Source: Motacilla alba alba | Taxonomy: Eukaryota; Chordata; Aves; Passeriformes; Motacillidae | Length of the DNA: 64,000 nt | Direction: 5' to 3' | Assembly: GCF_015832195.1 (NCBI RefSeq) | Contig: NC_052018.1 | Span: forward strand, 113,679,966 to 113,743,965 | In this document: positions 33,650 through 45,620 of the stretch, in pieces | Position numbering within the stretch: the stretch's first letter is position 1 | Layout of the letters: each line of letters opens with the position of its first letter | Translations under genes and position numbers: made by a program | Notes under the pieces: generated by a model | What the model was told of the DNA's origin: nothing | Databases searched by the model: none | Seen by the model: the letters and a program-made list of their open reading frames with translations, nothing else

Positions 33650-35169
33650 GATCTTGTCTTATCAAAAATAGAAAGAAAATGTCAAATAAAAACATATCAT
33701 TTGAGCAAATGCTTCAAGAAAAAAGCGTCATTCCCCAGTCCTTAAATAACAGTCCCTGCCCCAGACAGATGTGTTTATCATTATGGTCAAATCATAAAAA
33801 AGTTTGTCACTGTTTGCTAGCTGCTCTAGCAAACAACATCCCATACATGGCCCTACAGTGTTAGCCAGTCTTATTTAGGAAATCCTACTGAAAAAAACTA
33901 CAAGACTCTGTCATTTACCTTTTTAATATTGAATTTAACTGTCAAACTCTTACTGATGTAATAGGAGGGGAGTAAAGCCAAGTCTCAGTGGCTTTGCAAA
34001 CACCATGCTGTATTATGTAGCTCACCAGCAATTCAATTTACAGTGGTGCAGCACAGTGAGAAACATCCCAGGGTTGCTCATGGAACTGCTTTTACCAAAA
34101 AGACCCAGAGCTCAGCTCATTGTCCTTGATCAACACAGAGATCACTTGTGTTGGGCTATTTTTCCCTCTTTCTTTAGTTTGTGTTTGCTTTTTTTTTTTT
34201 AACTTTAAAATTTTTCATTCTGAGCAAATAATAAGATCAAAAAGCATCATTCTATTGAGTTACTTCTGTAGAATGTTCAGCTCAAGGCTGTTGGACTGGG
34301 GCAACAGTTGTTTTGGTTTTAAGGAGGCATTTCTGAAGGTTGGGTAGGCAGAGAAGAGAACTTCACACCCAGCTCTGGTAAGGGCTAGCCCAGGTCAAAA
34401 ACATCCAGGCTCTTGCCTACTAAGAAGTTGGGCTTTCCCATGAGAATTTGGGAAAAAGGTGTTTCTTCTTGCAACATCTGCTTCCTTGGAGCCATTTTCA
34501 CCCCCTGAAACCACAAGACCTTAGCCCAGAGAAAGCTGTGTGCTCTCAAATCTCCAGCTGGCCAGTTGGCAGCTTGATACATTGTTGATTTTTAAAAATC
34601 CCCACAGGAAAGTTGTGTTCATCTCTATTCAGCAGACTTTTCCAGACCTGACCTTTTTTCCCACCCCCAGCTTATCACCTAAATGTATACTTTGCTTGAT
34701 TAAGTCATTATTGTTATCTTTCCTGGTTCCCTGTCTATCTTGTTGTTCTTTATTATTTTCTTTCTCCAGTTTTATAGCCTTTCACTTTGTTTTTCAGATT
34801 TTTTAAAAATCTTTTGTTCAATTCTTGTTAGCCCCAGCACGGAAGTTTGCAATAAATTACTACAGAATAATCTCACTTTTCAGTGCCTGGCACTCTCCTT
34901 AGATTTAACCCTTCTCAGTGATTAATCAGGATTTAATCTTTGTTTGGAATAAGTTAATTGGTGACTGCTCTTTGGTAGCCACTAAGCTGTTTGCAAATAG
35001 AAGGGAGGTTTTTTGGTGACCTCATTGGAGATAGGGCGACAGGTGGATTTATTCTCAGGTTTACATCACTTGAAAGGGTAAACACGAAGCTGCAGCCAAC
35101 GCTTTGCATTGTAAAGAACACTTCCACAGGGCACATGTGTGTGCTTGGTAGGGACACCCCGTGCTGAAA
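33650..35169. other. Non-coding stretch, no gene seen
   Basis: AT-rich background with short T runs (34190-34200). No repeat family or gene is recognised. Frames of 60-88 codons at 34005-34925 are rich in Phe, Leu and Ser from T-rich sequence. Confidence 0.55.
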
Positions 35170-35280
35170 TGGAGCGGCTACTGACAGAATCAGAAGGGCC
35201 CTGTAACTTAATTAATGACCTTCTGGCATTTGAATTATTAATACTTTATCTCCTGTATAAAATAGCAGCATGAGGAGATG
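35170..35280. promoter_or_regulatory. Possible enhancer-like patch with TTAATTAATGAC core
   Basis: Seen: gtaacttaattaatgaccttc followed by gaattattaatactttatc, then tataaaatagcagcatg. TAATTAAT is a dimeric homeodomain core, and the tga-cc following resembles a nuclear-receptor half site (tgacct). Inferred regulatory only. Confidence 0.22.
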
Positions 35281-38200
35281 TGTCAGTGGACACGGGCATG
35301 TGCACATCTACAGCAACAGCCACATCTGGGACTCTGTGGGGCTGCAGACTTTGGTAGCCTCTCCTAAATAAAACTTTCAGACATTGTACCTGACGGGGAT
35401 TTACTATCATGAAACAGAAAACTTCCTGATGCTGACGAAAGGATTCCTTTCCTCGGCCGGTGCTGGAATTGGTACCTGTGTTGGTACTGGAATGGGTACT
35501 GTTCTCCCAGGGGATTGACTGCCCTGCTGGACACAGGCTGGAAAAACTCCTGGTGGCTTCACTGGGACCAGGATATTCTCCACTTGTTTTGTAACTCCTG
35601 TGAAGAAAACCTATTACCCATGTATGTATCTGCCAGCGAAATTAGCACCTGGGATTTAAAAACTGTGGCATGAGAACCACACGTAACCAATGCACTGAAA
35701 AGTGGTATGACAGTTTCTCTCAGCAGAGGAAGGATTTGAGTAAACAATCACAATCTTACACCATGTTTATCTTTAGCCATGGCAGAGATTGAAGAACTGA
35801 ATACAGTTGTTTCCATGGCTAACTAGCTGGCCTGAGTAACAATTGGGCCTTTGAAGCAACACAAGGCATCCTGACCATTTTCTTGGATTTGGGGTCAGTG
35901 TGGAAAGGAAGTTTTATAAGCCACCTACGCACTGTTTCCGCCTGGAATCAGAGAGAGAATCTTTCTGGATTACAGGCGTTTCAAACCCATGAACCGGTTC
36001 AACTCTACAATTCATTCCACGAAGCTCAAGACAGGAGCAGCTTTGTGTGGCGTTCTCCCATCAGGACTGGTGGCCATAAATCACCATGAATGTCTCTCTG
36101 AATGGCTTGCTGCAGTTCAGCCACAGGAGCTGGGCTGCCGGCAGCGACCGCGCGGCCAAGTGCTTTGGCCTATGGAATTCGGAAGGTCAGGCTGGAGACC
36201 ACGGTGCTTCCTCAAGAGGCTGTGAATCTTCACATTGTGTATTATTCTGGGTTATGGAAGTGTGCAAGAAGCAGAAGATTCTTAATTGGTAATAATTTAT
36301 TTTTCAGCAACAGAGATCGCTGTGACTGCCCAGAGTTTGCTATGTTTTCCTAAGGAGACAGGGAAAGAAAACCCTTCCACTTTGAAAAGCACAATGCTTT
36401 GGCCAGCTCTTTGTGTTGGCAGGGATCCCGTGCTAGAGTGAGTTCCCTGAAAGGCGACCAAATTGCCCACCACAGACAACTAGGATGAATAACACTCGCT
36501 GTCTTTGCAAAAAGACTGCTTACAGCTCCCCATCCAATCCCAGCACCCCGCAGCACGCGGTACACTGGAGTTTATTTGGTTTTTACAAGCTATTATTGCC
36601 ATTCAGCAAAACTAATCCTTGCGAGCAAGGGGTGTTTTGTCAAGTGAAGGCTTCAGCTGCCTGAGTACGAGTCTGCTTTGCTCATTCTGGCAGCAGTGGC
36701 GAGCAGCACGCACCTTGGATAAACCACTGCTGTGAACAGCGCGGGGAACCCGGCTGGCAGGTGCTGCTCTGAGCTCCTGTACCAGCCTGCTGGCTGATCC
36801 TAGATGTGTAACCTCATCTATTAGCTCCTCCCTTCCCTTCCTTCCTTAACTCCTGTTTGCCCATGCTGTCCCAACCCTGAAGCAGAGTTTTTTCTATTCA
36901 TTCTTACTGTACTTCAGAGGAGTCCTACTTCATGTCACAGATTTAGAATAGCTGCAGAGACAATGTTCAAGTCATGCTGGCCAAAGCAGTGGCCTCCAGA
37001 GCATGCCCAGCCCTGCCTGCAGGTGCCTGCTGTGTCAGTGCCTGTGGCCCCAGAGCCTGGACCTCTTTGCCCAGCTGGTAAAGGGCATGGGCCACCAGAG
37101 GTGGGGCTCTCTCTGTCCCTTGCTGCCCCAATGAGCTCTGTGCTGCTGCCCCATGGAAACAGCCCCTCCTGGGTGTCATGGCTGTTACCTCTGGTGGCAG
37201 CCAAGCTGGTGCAGCACTTCCAGAGCTGTTTGCTGCTTCTTCTGAAAATACAGTGGCAGGTAAATCTTTGTGTTGCTTCCTGAAGACAGGGTGCCCAACT
37301 TTGTCAGACCTCTGGCATACAGGACTGCCTGGAGGTTTATTAGTCTGACATCAGCCAGCAGGAAACAACCTAAGAGGCTCTGCTCAACTACAGCAACCTC
37401 TCCGTTTCTAAAAATTAAAATTGTATACAGTGGCTTCTGAATACAAGTATAGGAATATTTATCAATCCATTTAATTAAATAAGTCTTTCTTAATTTTACA
37501 AGCTCTGCTCAGCAGGGTAGTGATAAATGCACACAATTTCACACTCCTGACAGGCATGTTTAAAAAGGAGGAAGGGAGGGAAGGGGGAAAAAAATGCAAC
37601 AGAGCTCCCTAAATGGTAATTCAACTTAATTTTTTAACAAGACTGTTTTGGCTTCAGAGTGATTCCATGACCTACAGCAGTGATCAAAGTGGTGCCGCAG
37701 TGGTGAGTCTCCTACAGCCAGAGCACTGCCGAGTGTGCTGCAGCAGGCTCTGCCATGCTTAAACCAGGTTTCATCTCTCAACCAGGTGCTTCACTCTCCT
37801 GCATCAGAGCTGCTGGGCTGACTGCACGCTCAGCTCCCTCAGCAGAGCAGCCCACAGCTTAGTCAGGACCCTTGGAGGTCCAGAGAAGGGGTGGCAGGAC
37901 AGAAAGATAAGGTTGGTAGGTGTTTGAAGGATTGCCTGGATGTGCCTTTCTGGGCCATCAGTTAAATATTTGTAGCTGTCCTGGGTGCCTCCACATTGTT
38001 TAGATCTTTTTCAGTCTCATGCCTTTGGGTTAATACTTACAGGAACAATGTCTTGTAACCAGCAAAGCTATTGCATTTCAGTCTGAAGAGAAGAGCTGGC
38101 TCCACACACTTGGTGCCTGCAGCACGGGAGCAGCCAGCTGCAGGACACTGTGCCATCACCACCGTGCTCTGCGCTGCCAGCAGTGCCCAGGGTGGTGCTT

Positions 38201-38339
38201 ATGTCCTGTGCTGTGAGCACTGCACCCTCTCCTCAGGGGGACGTTTCAAGGCACAAAGACTGGAGAATTTCAGAGAACCCGGTGCGTTTCTCAGTGTACA
38301 TGAAAACTGTTCAATACTGGCAGAGAATTGCTCTGTGCT
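35281..38339. other. Non-coding stretch with GC-richer islands of sequence
   Basis: No gene recognised. A short near-duplication around 35461-35505 has two copies of a 'ctggaatgggtact'-like unit. A mixed patch at 36550-36735 (tttatttggtttttacaag, caaaactaatccttgcg) could be regulatory. A partial CTCF-type motif lies at 37186-37200. A short A/G-rich tract (aggaagggagggaaggggg) lies near 37568-37590. Frames of 60-106 codons occur on both strands together at 36930-37280 and 38070-38470. Confidence 0.5.
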
Positions 38340-38520
38340 TAGACCATTTATTAAAGTCTAGACGCAACATAAAAGCACGTAAATTGGTTCCAGTTGTTGC
38401 TAGTAAAAACTTCAGCTCGAGCTGGGAATTGATTGGTGAATCTCACAGCGTAATTAAAATTGACTGTTAAAGTTTGTCCCGCTTAATTGGTAACACTTTC
38501 TTTGGAAGTCAGCGAGTTAG
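38340..38520. promoter_or_regulatory. Possible enhancer-like patch, repeated AATTG/TAATT cores
   Basis: Seen: acgtaaattggttcc, gggaattgattggtgaatc, agcgtaattaaaattgac and gcttaattggtaacac in about 150 bp, giving regular AATTG/TTAATT cores with several retained CpGs. Known: these are homeodomain (NKX/LHX-like) cores. Inferred enhancer; the evidence is composition and motif density only. Confidence 0.25.
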
Positions 38521-40591
38521 GATTCTTGCTGGATCATTTAAAGGAGTTCCTGTGTATATGATCAGAACTCAAATGCAGTTTTATGGAGAGGTTTACTGTT
38601 ATGTTCCACCCTGGTGGTCTTTCATCCCGTATCTTTCCTATTTAAGATTTATTCTGTCATTCACCACAGCCTAATTGTGTTTTGATAAAAATGAAACGAT
38701 TGCTGACGCATTTCAGACTGAAAGCTGATGACATTTTGAAGCTTTCAGTAAGATGATCTGAAATACTGTGCTGCTCAAAGCCCCTGTCTCCCTGCAAGCC
38801 TGCATTTTTAATTCCAGCATTTGTTAGTTGGTTTTGTAGGGATTCTCATAGGCACCTATAACTCCTCTCTGAGTGTCCTGCCAGCAGTGTGTTATTCAGT
38901 TTGCCTAATAGCTCAGGCAGACTTTTTTGTTCTTTCTTTAGGAGGAGAGAATGTGTGCATTGTAGCCTTTTTAGATTTTTTTTTTAATTATATAAATTTA
39001 AAGTTACATCTTGTGATAAAGCCCATCTTATCCTTCGAGTACCAGACAGCTGGGTTTTTGGTGTCGTTTAGCTCCTTAAGGATATCCTTGCACAGTCTTG
39101 GTACAGTCCCAGTTCTGGAAGTTGGTGTTACAGGATGGTGCTACCGGACATACTTAGCTCTCTTTAACATAAGCTGTCTTGTCCTGACTAGCCATGGACT
39201 TAATCACAGCATTAGCTGCTCTCCTGAATCAGGCACTAGAGATACACTTAATTCTCTCCACAGTCACGGTATTTTTAGCACATGGCACCCAGAGCTTATC
39301 ATTAGCAAAATGTAAATGTGTCAGGGGATCGTGGATGGGCACTACAGAAGCATTGTCACCTGCTAGACTCAAGGAGCTTTCATAACTGTGATTAATGTCC
39401 TACAGAAAAGGCAAGAAGACACTCAGGTTACTTGCCTGGAATTGATGCACTCCCACCGTTGGAAATTGTTTTGGAAGACACAATTAGGTACTTGCCAACA
39501 TTGGGTGTCGCATGAAGAACCCACAGAGCACAGAGAGAATTCACTGAACCTCCTTAACTTGCCATCCGAGCCGTGAAAACTGGGGCCAGCTGGACCCTCA
39601 CAGGCCCTGGTACCCTGCTAATGGGGCACATGGACAGAAATACCTTCCTTAAACACTTCCTGTGCCACCACGATGGGCTCGGCAGTGCTGGGAGCAGGAG
39701 ATCGAGGTCACTGCTCCATGCAGCTCTTCAGAAGGAGGTGTCACCTGGACTGCTGCCAGGGCATCCCGAGGTCAAGCCCTGGAAGTTAAAGAGGTGTTCA
39801 AGAATAACGAGTGGGTCTGATCCCAAGCCACTGAAATGACTGGGGATATTTTGTTGGTACCAGTGGATGGCGGACAAGCAGTGTGGGTCTGTCAGCCTTG
39901 GTGTGCCCATGTTTTAGCTGCTTCTAACAAAAGAATTTTACAGGGATGTAAAGGTGTACTTCAGTAGTAAATGAATGCTTAAATGCTCTTGCAGGTCATT
40001 CTGGCACCCTGACCAGGGGCCCCTGGTAACAGAATTTCAGAGCTGCACAAATTATATCTGGACTTCAGAAGTGGTTCGCTAAGGTTAAGCTGCCTCAACA
40101 GTCCTTGCTGGAGCAGCTACATGCTGCAAATGCTTGTATCCCATAACAGCTATGTTCTGTACCATACTGTGCTCCTTTCAAAGCCACAGAGCCAAATCCC
40201 AGCCTCAGCTTTGAGCCATTGAACTGCAAACAAGTGAGGACTCAAAAAAACACGCAAGTGTTATATTTTGTGGTGCATGTGCCATTTAAACAGACACAGT
40301 TGTCTTTCATTATTTCATCGACTTTAAAAGAAACAAAGATTTCTTTAATAAGTTGCAATGCCATCTTTCTACCTCTCTGTTAAAGTGATGGTAAGAAAGA
40401 TAATCCAGGTGTTATCATGGATTGAATCTCGAGCTGTGATTTTGACAGTCCTGTAAAATATGTCAGGAGGGATTTCTGAATGACATTTGTGTCTTCTCTT
40501 GCTCTTGCCACAACAGGGTCATTCCCAGTGGCTGCCTCACGGCTGTCCTTTTTAGTATGCATATTTATATATATTTGTATCTAGAAGGAGT
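38521..40591. other. Non-coding stretch, includes a hydrophobic 164-codon orphan frame
   Basis: The plus-strand frame 38821-39315 is open for 164 codons and rich in Leu, Ile, Phe and Val. The hydrophobic character is what T-rich DNA gives in that frame, and no signal peptide plus domain order is convincing. The remainder holds frames under 90 codons. No recognisable repeat or RNA gene. Confidence 0.45.
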
Positions 40592-40645
40592 GGGCTTGGA
40601 AGGTACATTTAAAGATTGTCTAGTCCAGTCAGGAAGATCACAGAG
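40592..40645 (-). mobile_element. Possible CR1 3'-end remnant, minus strand
   Basis: gggcttggaaggtacattta and agattgtctagtccag resemble the antisense start of CR1 ('gggttggaagggaccttaaagatcatctagtccaacc'). A second partial echo, gatcacagagtccaaccc, follows at once. It is too short and diverged to be sure. Confidence 0.4.
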
Positions 40646-43600
40646 TCCAACCCATGTACACACACTCACACAACACACCCAAAGAACCTTTCTGCACACT
40701 CATATAGCCACAGCACTGAGCTGATAAACTGGATGATAAACTGATAAACCAGGATGAAGAGTTATTTCAGCTCTGCAGAGGGTGTAACACAAAGGGTGTC
40801 CCACAATATGTGGGCCCTGCCATCCTTGACAATGCCCCCTTGGTTACTCAGTGTGTGAGCAAAATCCCTTTGGCTTTAAAATCTGTCCCTAGTATATGAA
40901 AAGATGAGCTCTCCTTGATTTGGCCATTTTCTCTGCTTTTGATAGAGGATCAGTGGAAGAAAGTAGTGATGAGCACGCCCAAAGAGATTGCTTTAAGCAT
41001 ATTTTATTTTCTTTTCATGTGTGCAATACGTTCCAATTCCTTTTAAGTGGCAAGGTCATTTAAGAGTGCCACGCCAGAGATTATTCTTTTCCCCCTCATT
41101 TAGTTCCTCTAAATCTTATTGTCAGCCATGTTCCTTTTGAGTAGCAGAGCAGCTGCTTGGGGTCTGCTTGTGTGGTTATAATCCCATTTAAAAGCCCTCC
41201 ATTATGTTGCTAATATATTTATAAAGGAACAGGTCACCTGGGATTAGTGGTTGATTCTTCTCCCTGGACATACTGTACTGAAACAGAATTATTCCCGATC
41301 CCCCAGCTTGTTAGATACTACCAGTTGCATTTGTCATGGTGCCAAATTGGCTGACACAGATCAGCAATTAATGCAGAACATGCTTTCCTGTGCTTGTAAA
41401 GTCCTTGTAATCATCCCTGACAATCACCTTCTCATCAGCTCTTTCCTGATAGCAATGGGATGGCAGATATGCTGGGGCTTTGGGAACTTATGGTTTTTCA
41501 CAGGAAATATGAAAGGCATTGAAAGAACATCCTGACAGAGGAGGTGAGGAGTCTGACAGAAAGGAGCCCTGCAAAGCCGTTTCAGTAGGCATTATCCTGC
41601 AGGTTTCCTCAGCCATTCCCAAGCATGCAAAGCCAAGGAAGACAAAGTAACTGTTGGGGGGATTTGCAAAGCCGCTGTACATCTGTGCTGTGATTTACAG
41701 ATGTGACTGCAACCACAGGGACACTTCTGAGGTCACATAGGCTGGTCAGACTGGGATATGGATCGCAGCAAAGCAGAGGCCACAGAGATTCAGCCAAGGC
41801 TGCAAAACCCACTTGAGATGGCTGAGGAAGTGCTCAGGCACTGATCCTGCAGGAGGATTCGTGCTGTTCCTGCCTTTTTGTGTTGGTCAGTACTTGATCA
41901 GAAACTTCCAAGAGGGTTTAAAGGCAGGGTCTTTCTCACTTTCAACACCATCTAAGGGCTCACCTGCAGTCTGCCTCTCCACAAGAGGAATCTCAGATGT
42001 GCTGCAGAGAACTTTTTTCTGAGTCTTTGTGAATCCCAGTCATCATCCCAAACCTTTTCTCTCTTTTTGACTAGCTTCAGAGCAAGAGCCTTATTACAGC
42101 TCCAGCCACCTGTGAAGCCTTTCTTTATCCACACATCAACTCTCCATCTCAGCTGAAATCATATCTCTCCTTGCCTCCATTTCATTGGTTCATTCTGCTC
42201 CTGCTCTTGGCTTCTGTCTGTATTTACAGCATTTGTGTTATATAGTGTTTCCAGATCCAGGCCTGGGGGATTTTATTTGAAGTGATGTTGGAGGATGAGC
42301 ACAATGGCAAGGGCTCCTGACCTAACTAATACTGGGTTGTTTCTGCCTACTCCTCTCAGGGAAAAAGGGACCTGAGAATGGCTGTGTCTGCTCTGGGAAG
42401 CAGAGCAGCTCAGCCTCAGGAAGGGTCAGCCTGAGATGGGGTACCTCCGGCGGCCAAGGGCTGTGCCCACAAAAGCAACTCCACTCTACAAGTATCTGAG
42501 CTGTGCAGGGGCCAGTACAGCTCTGCCATGTGGAAGTCCATCTCTCTTGAATATCTGGTTTTGATTCCTGCTAACCATGCTTTTCCCCATACACTTCCTT
42601 TATTGTACTCATAACTGGGCTGTGTCCTTCTGAAACGCAGAGTCTGAGCCAGCTAGTCTACAGGAGAAGAACATCACTTAAATACCTCTTTTGTATTTTA
42701 AGCCCTGTTGTGGTGTGGAAATTTGTGATAGAAAAGTACAATTTGGAGGATTAAACTAAAAGCACTGTCTATAGCTGGAGCAATGAATAACGAGGATACA
42801 GTGGGTGCAGGAGGAGAACAAAGCTCTCTGCAAAAAGTAGCTGTTCCAAAGTGCAGTCTAGCTGCTTTAACCAAAATGTCTAATGTATGGCTTGCCAGTG
42901 CCTTCAGCTCTCTCTTCATTTCCTCTTAGGGGAAGCAGTTCCCTGGAACTGTTATGGTCTCCTTGCACTGCTAAGCTGGCAGTGAATCCCATGGAGCCTC
43001 TTGCCAAAGGTGTCAGGAAGGAGCTGCTCATAGCAGTGAGGTCCCTGAGCACAGCACAGCATGCAGGCCTTCAGCTGTCTCCAGCTCTCAGAAGTCCCCA
43101 GGAGCAACCCTGGGTCAGGGTCACCATTCTGAGTAGATTTGAGGCAGTTCTCAATTGCACTGGGAGGTCAAACCATTCCTGCTGGCCACCAGGACTTGAG
43201 GCTGAAAACTGTCTTTTACCCAAGCCAGACGCTCTTCAGTCATGGGTTGAATGCAGCTTGGTGTAAGCAAGGGATCCAGCCCAAAGGTCTGTTCAAATGT
43301 TTCCATTTCATGTGGCTTGGTATTGTAACATTCTCCCGTGGTTCTAACAAGTTGTGCAAAATTGTGAAGCCAAAGCAGCATTCTTCCTTTAAAGTTTCAA
43401 AATTAAGAAGAATGGTTGTGAGGTTGGAAACTTGGGAGAGATGTGCTGTGGTTATCTACTGGTCCAAGAATAAAATTCCTATGGCTCTGTACAAAAGCAC
43501 GGAGTAGTTGCCTATTAAAAAACAAAATTAAAAAAAATAATTTCAAGTCAGGGTACCTTTTTAGTGGCAGCTGGACAATGTTTAGAGGATTTGAGAGGCC

Positions 43601-44253
43601 ACACATTTCCTCCTCATGTGCCTCTGTGATTCCCGTAAGTGCAAGAAGTGCAAGTCAGATTCGCTGCCAGGGGAGCTGGGCCGACAGGAGGAGCAACAAT
43701 CCCGGCCTGGGCTGGCCTTGGAAAGGAAGCACACCTGGGACACGGAAGGGCCTGAGGGCAGCTGTCCTGCCCGGAGGGTCAGCCACACGGGGCCTCTGGG
43801 GCCAGGACAAAGCCATGGCCACCTCTGCAGCCAGAGTACACTGCAGCATCCTCGAGGGCACCCCAGCTGCCTTGACAGCCCAGAGCTGGGCTGGTTGTAA
43901 CCTCAGTGCTGGGGCTGGCAGGACGTGCCCTACAAGTGGTCATGTCTGGAGCAGGAAGGATTCAGTGGCCTCTAGCTGCTTTACCCAGAAGGAAGAGGCC
44001 AGACTCTTATCTTTGTGGAATAAAGGAGGTTACACATTAGCTACCCACAAAGAGGGTGATCCATTCATATAGGGGGAATCTAGGCTATCTGTGGGATTGA
44101 TAAATGACTCCGAGAATGAGTAAAAATAGCTGGAAAAAGCTTTTAAGTTTTGTTTAAATTTAACCATCAAAAATCAAAACATACGAGGGTGTTTAGAGAA
44201 GTGCCTGAAACTTGGAGACCCTGAGAAGAACCAGAGAGGGAATCAAAGAGCCT

Positions 44254-44310
44254 GGAAAAAAAAAAAAAAAAGAAAAAAGAAGAAAAGTGAGAGAAAGAGA
44301 GTGAGAGATT
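44254..44310 (+). repeat. A-rich and GA-rich tract
   Basis: Sixteen A residues (44256-44271), followed by agaaaaaagaagaaaag and then gagagaaagagagtgagag. It is a simple purine-rich repeat. Confidence 0.9.
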
Positions 44311-44338
44311 AAGATTAAACAAACCCGTCTGGATAAAG

Positions 44339-44392
44339 CTAATCAGCTGAGATCCTGCTCCATTGACATCAACTGGATGAGTACTGGGGCCT
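44339..44392. repeat. Fragment of an old sauropsid-type repeat (tentative)
   Basis: Contains 'atcagctgagatcctgctcc' followed by attgacatcaactgg. The order of 'cagctgag', 'gatcctgctcc' and 'cattgacatcaa' resembles the palindromic repeat suspected at 5004-5080. Divergent; tentative. Confidence 0.3.
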
Positions 44393-45072
44393 CAAGATGT
44401 TACTGGGAGGGAGCCCAAAAAATCAGTGTGTTTTGGGTTGGCTGGAGAAGTCTCGACCAGATTGGGTGATGTGGCAGAGCCTGCTCTGGATGAAGAGGTA
44501 AAGTAGTGCTGCCTGTGGAGGATGGGAGAAATTATAAAGGCCCCAACCATCTACGTGTGGTAAAACTGAATAATGGAGTGGCCAAAGGGAAAGGAGTTCC
44601 TGGCAAAGTCTGGAGCATTTATGAGAATCCAAGTAAGAGTTTGGAGCATTAATATTTATTGCAGTGCTGTCAGTTGTCAGTGCTGAGAAATCTTCACTTA
44701 TGCCATGACAACCTGTTTTTGTTCCAGTGGCCGTAATTCAACCTGCTGTGAGGTTCCCCTGGCTGCCTGGTTCCCAAGTCACACATGGTGGCTGGTTAAC
44801 TTGTTCAGCACTGGCTGCTCAGCTTCAGTCTTGCAGCTGATTTGGGTGCAGAACAGATTTTGGCTGCTACAGAGCCTCTTGCCGAGACAGAGTTTCTCCT
44901 TCCTCATAGCTCCCACTAAGACATTCCCAGCGGTGCCAAAGAAAATAGTGATAATGCTAAGAAACAAGGACAGTTTGGCTGTTAGGAGATTTACTACGCT
45001 CATTTTCTTTTCTGTGTGAAATTATGAAATACGAACACAAGTTGGTTTTGTTTAGCTTTTTCCCTTCTAATT

Positions 45073-45118
45073 TTAGTGTGATTCCTTCTGTTATCTTAGT
45101 GTGATTCCTTCTGTTATC
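45073..45118 (+). repeat. Perfect 23-bp tandem duplication
   Basis: The unit that starts ttagtgtgattcc and ends ctgttatc occurs twice head to tail without a mismatch (45073-45095 and 45096-45118). It lies about 150 bp from the CpG-island-like block. Perfect identity suggests a recent event or a polymorphic site. Confidence 0.97.
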
Positions 45119-45264
45119 ACTGCTGACACTGACCGCTGGAACCCCTGGGCAGGCACTGCTACTTTCATGCAAGGTCCTGAGCTAGATTTCCTTGACTCCC
45201 AGATCAAACCCTCGGGCCGAGCAGTGAGGAATTCCTGCAAAGATTTGCATGTGCTTCATCTTAC

Positions 45265-45620
45265 ACGCTGGGCGCAGCTGTTGAGGCCGGCGATGGCGAG
45301 GAGCCCTCTCTCTCCCCTGCACGGGCCTTGCAGGCTGCCAGACGCGGCACAAGGGAAGAGCAGCTGTGGCCGGCCGCCTCTCCCCTTCCCCGGCGGAGCG
45401 GGGAGGGAGCGCTGCTGCAGCTCCACCCTCCACAGCATGCCAGCGCTGCCGAGCCCGCCAGGGGAGCGGGGAGCCGTCTGCTAGGAAACCAGCACCGACC
45501 CAATGCACATCATTTCACAAAGGACCTGTCCCTTTCCACCTCTTCCCGCTTGCCTCGCTCGTGTCTTGGTGCAGTGCCCTGCGCGTGGGCTCGGTCGTGG
45601 AGCGCCTGTTCTGTCCTCGG
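45265..45620. promoter_or_regulatory. CpG-island-like block, candidate promoter
   Basis: By hand count there are about 29 CpG dinucleotides in roughly 355 bp at about 65% GC. That puts observed/expected CpG near 0.8, far above the rest of the window. It includes GC-box-like and NRF1-like bits (ccccggcggagcggggagg, tgccctgcgcgtgggc). Known: unmethylated islands of this type usually mark vertebrate promoters, and many drive divergent transcripts. On the minus strand a donor-like AGCGT|GTAAGA lies at the left edge (about 45266), which would suit a first exon inside the island. No TATA box or recognisable first coding exon is seen; frames of 60-178 codons on both strands reflect GC bias. It could also be an intragenic or orphan island. 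Confidence 0.55.

Larger units (their letters stand above)
40646..45072. other. Non-coding stretch, no gene seen
   Basis: Contents: a CA-rich bit (acacacactcacacaacacac) near 40658-40680; a gataaactg mini-repeat near 40722-40749; a strong acceptor-like site at about 42928 (tcttcatttcctcttag) inside a 127-codon frame with no known domain; a GC-richer patch at 43570-43920 with a 209-codon frame that is compositionally biased; an A/G tract at 44254-44310; and an old repeat fragment at 44339-44392. A minus-strand segment ending in the donor GCAG|GTGAGC near 41963 is also open but lacks a good acceptor. Confidence 0.45.

Noticed and set aside
33389..33745. 118-codon Ser/Leu/Phe-rich ORF
   Set aside because: It encodes the polypyrimidine tract; low-complexity artefact.
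38821..39315. 164-codon hydrophobic ORF as a membrane protein
   Set aside because: Hydrophobic residues follow from T-rich codons in this frame; no consistent topology or family.
43443..44072. 209-codon plus-strand ORF
   Set aside because: It lies in a GC-richer patch where several other frames are open on both strands; no recognisable domain, Ser/Gly/Arg-biased, no exon signals.
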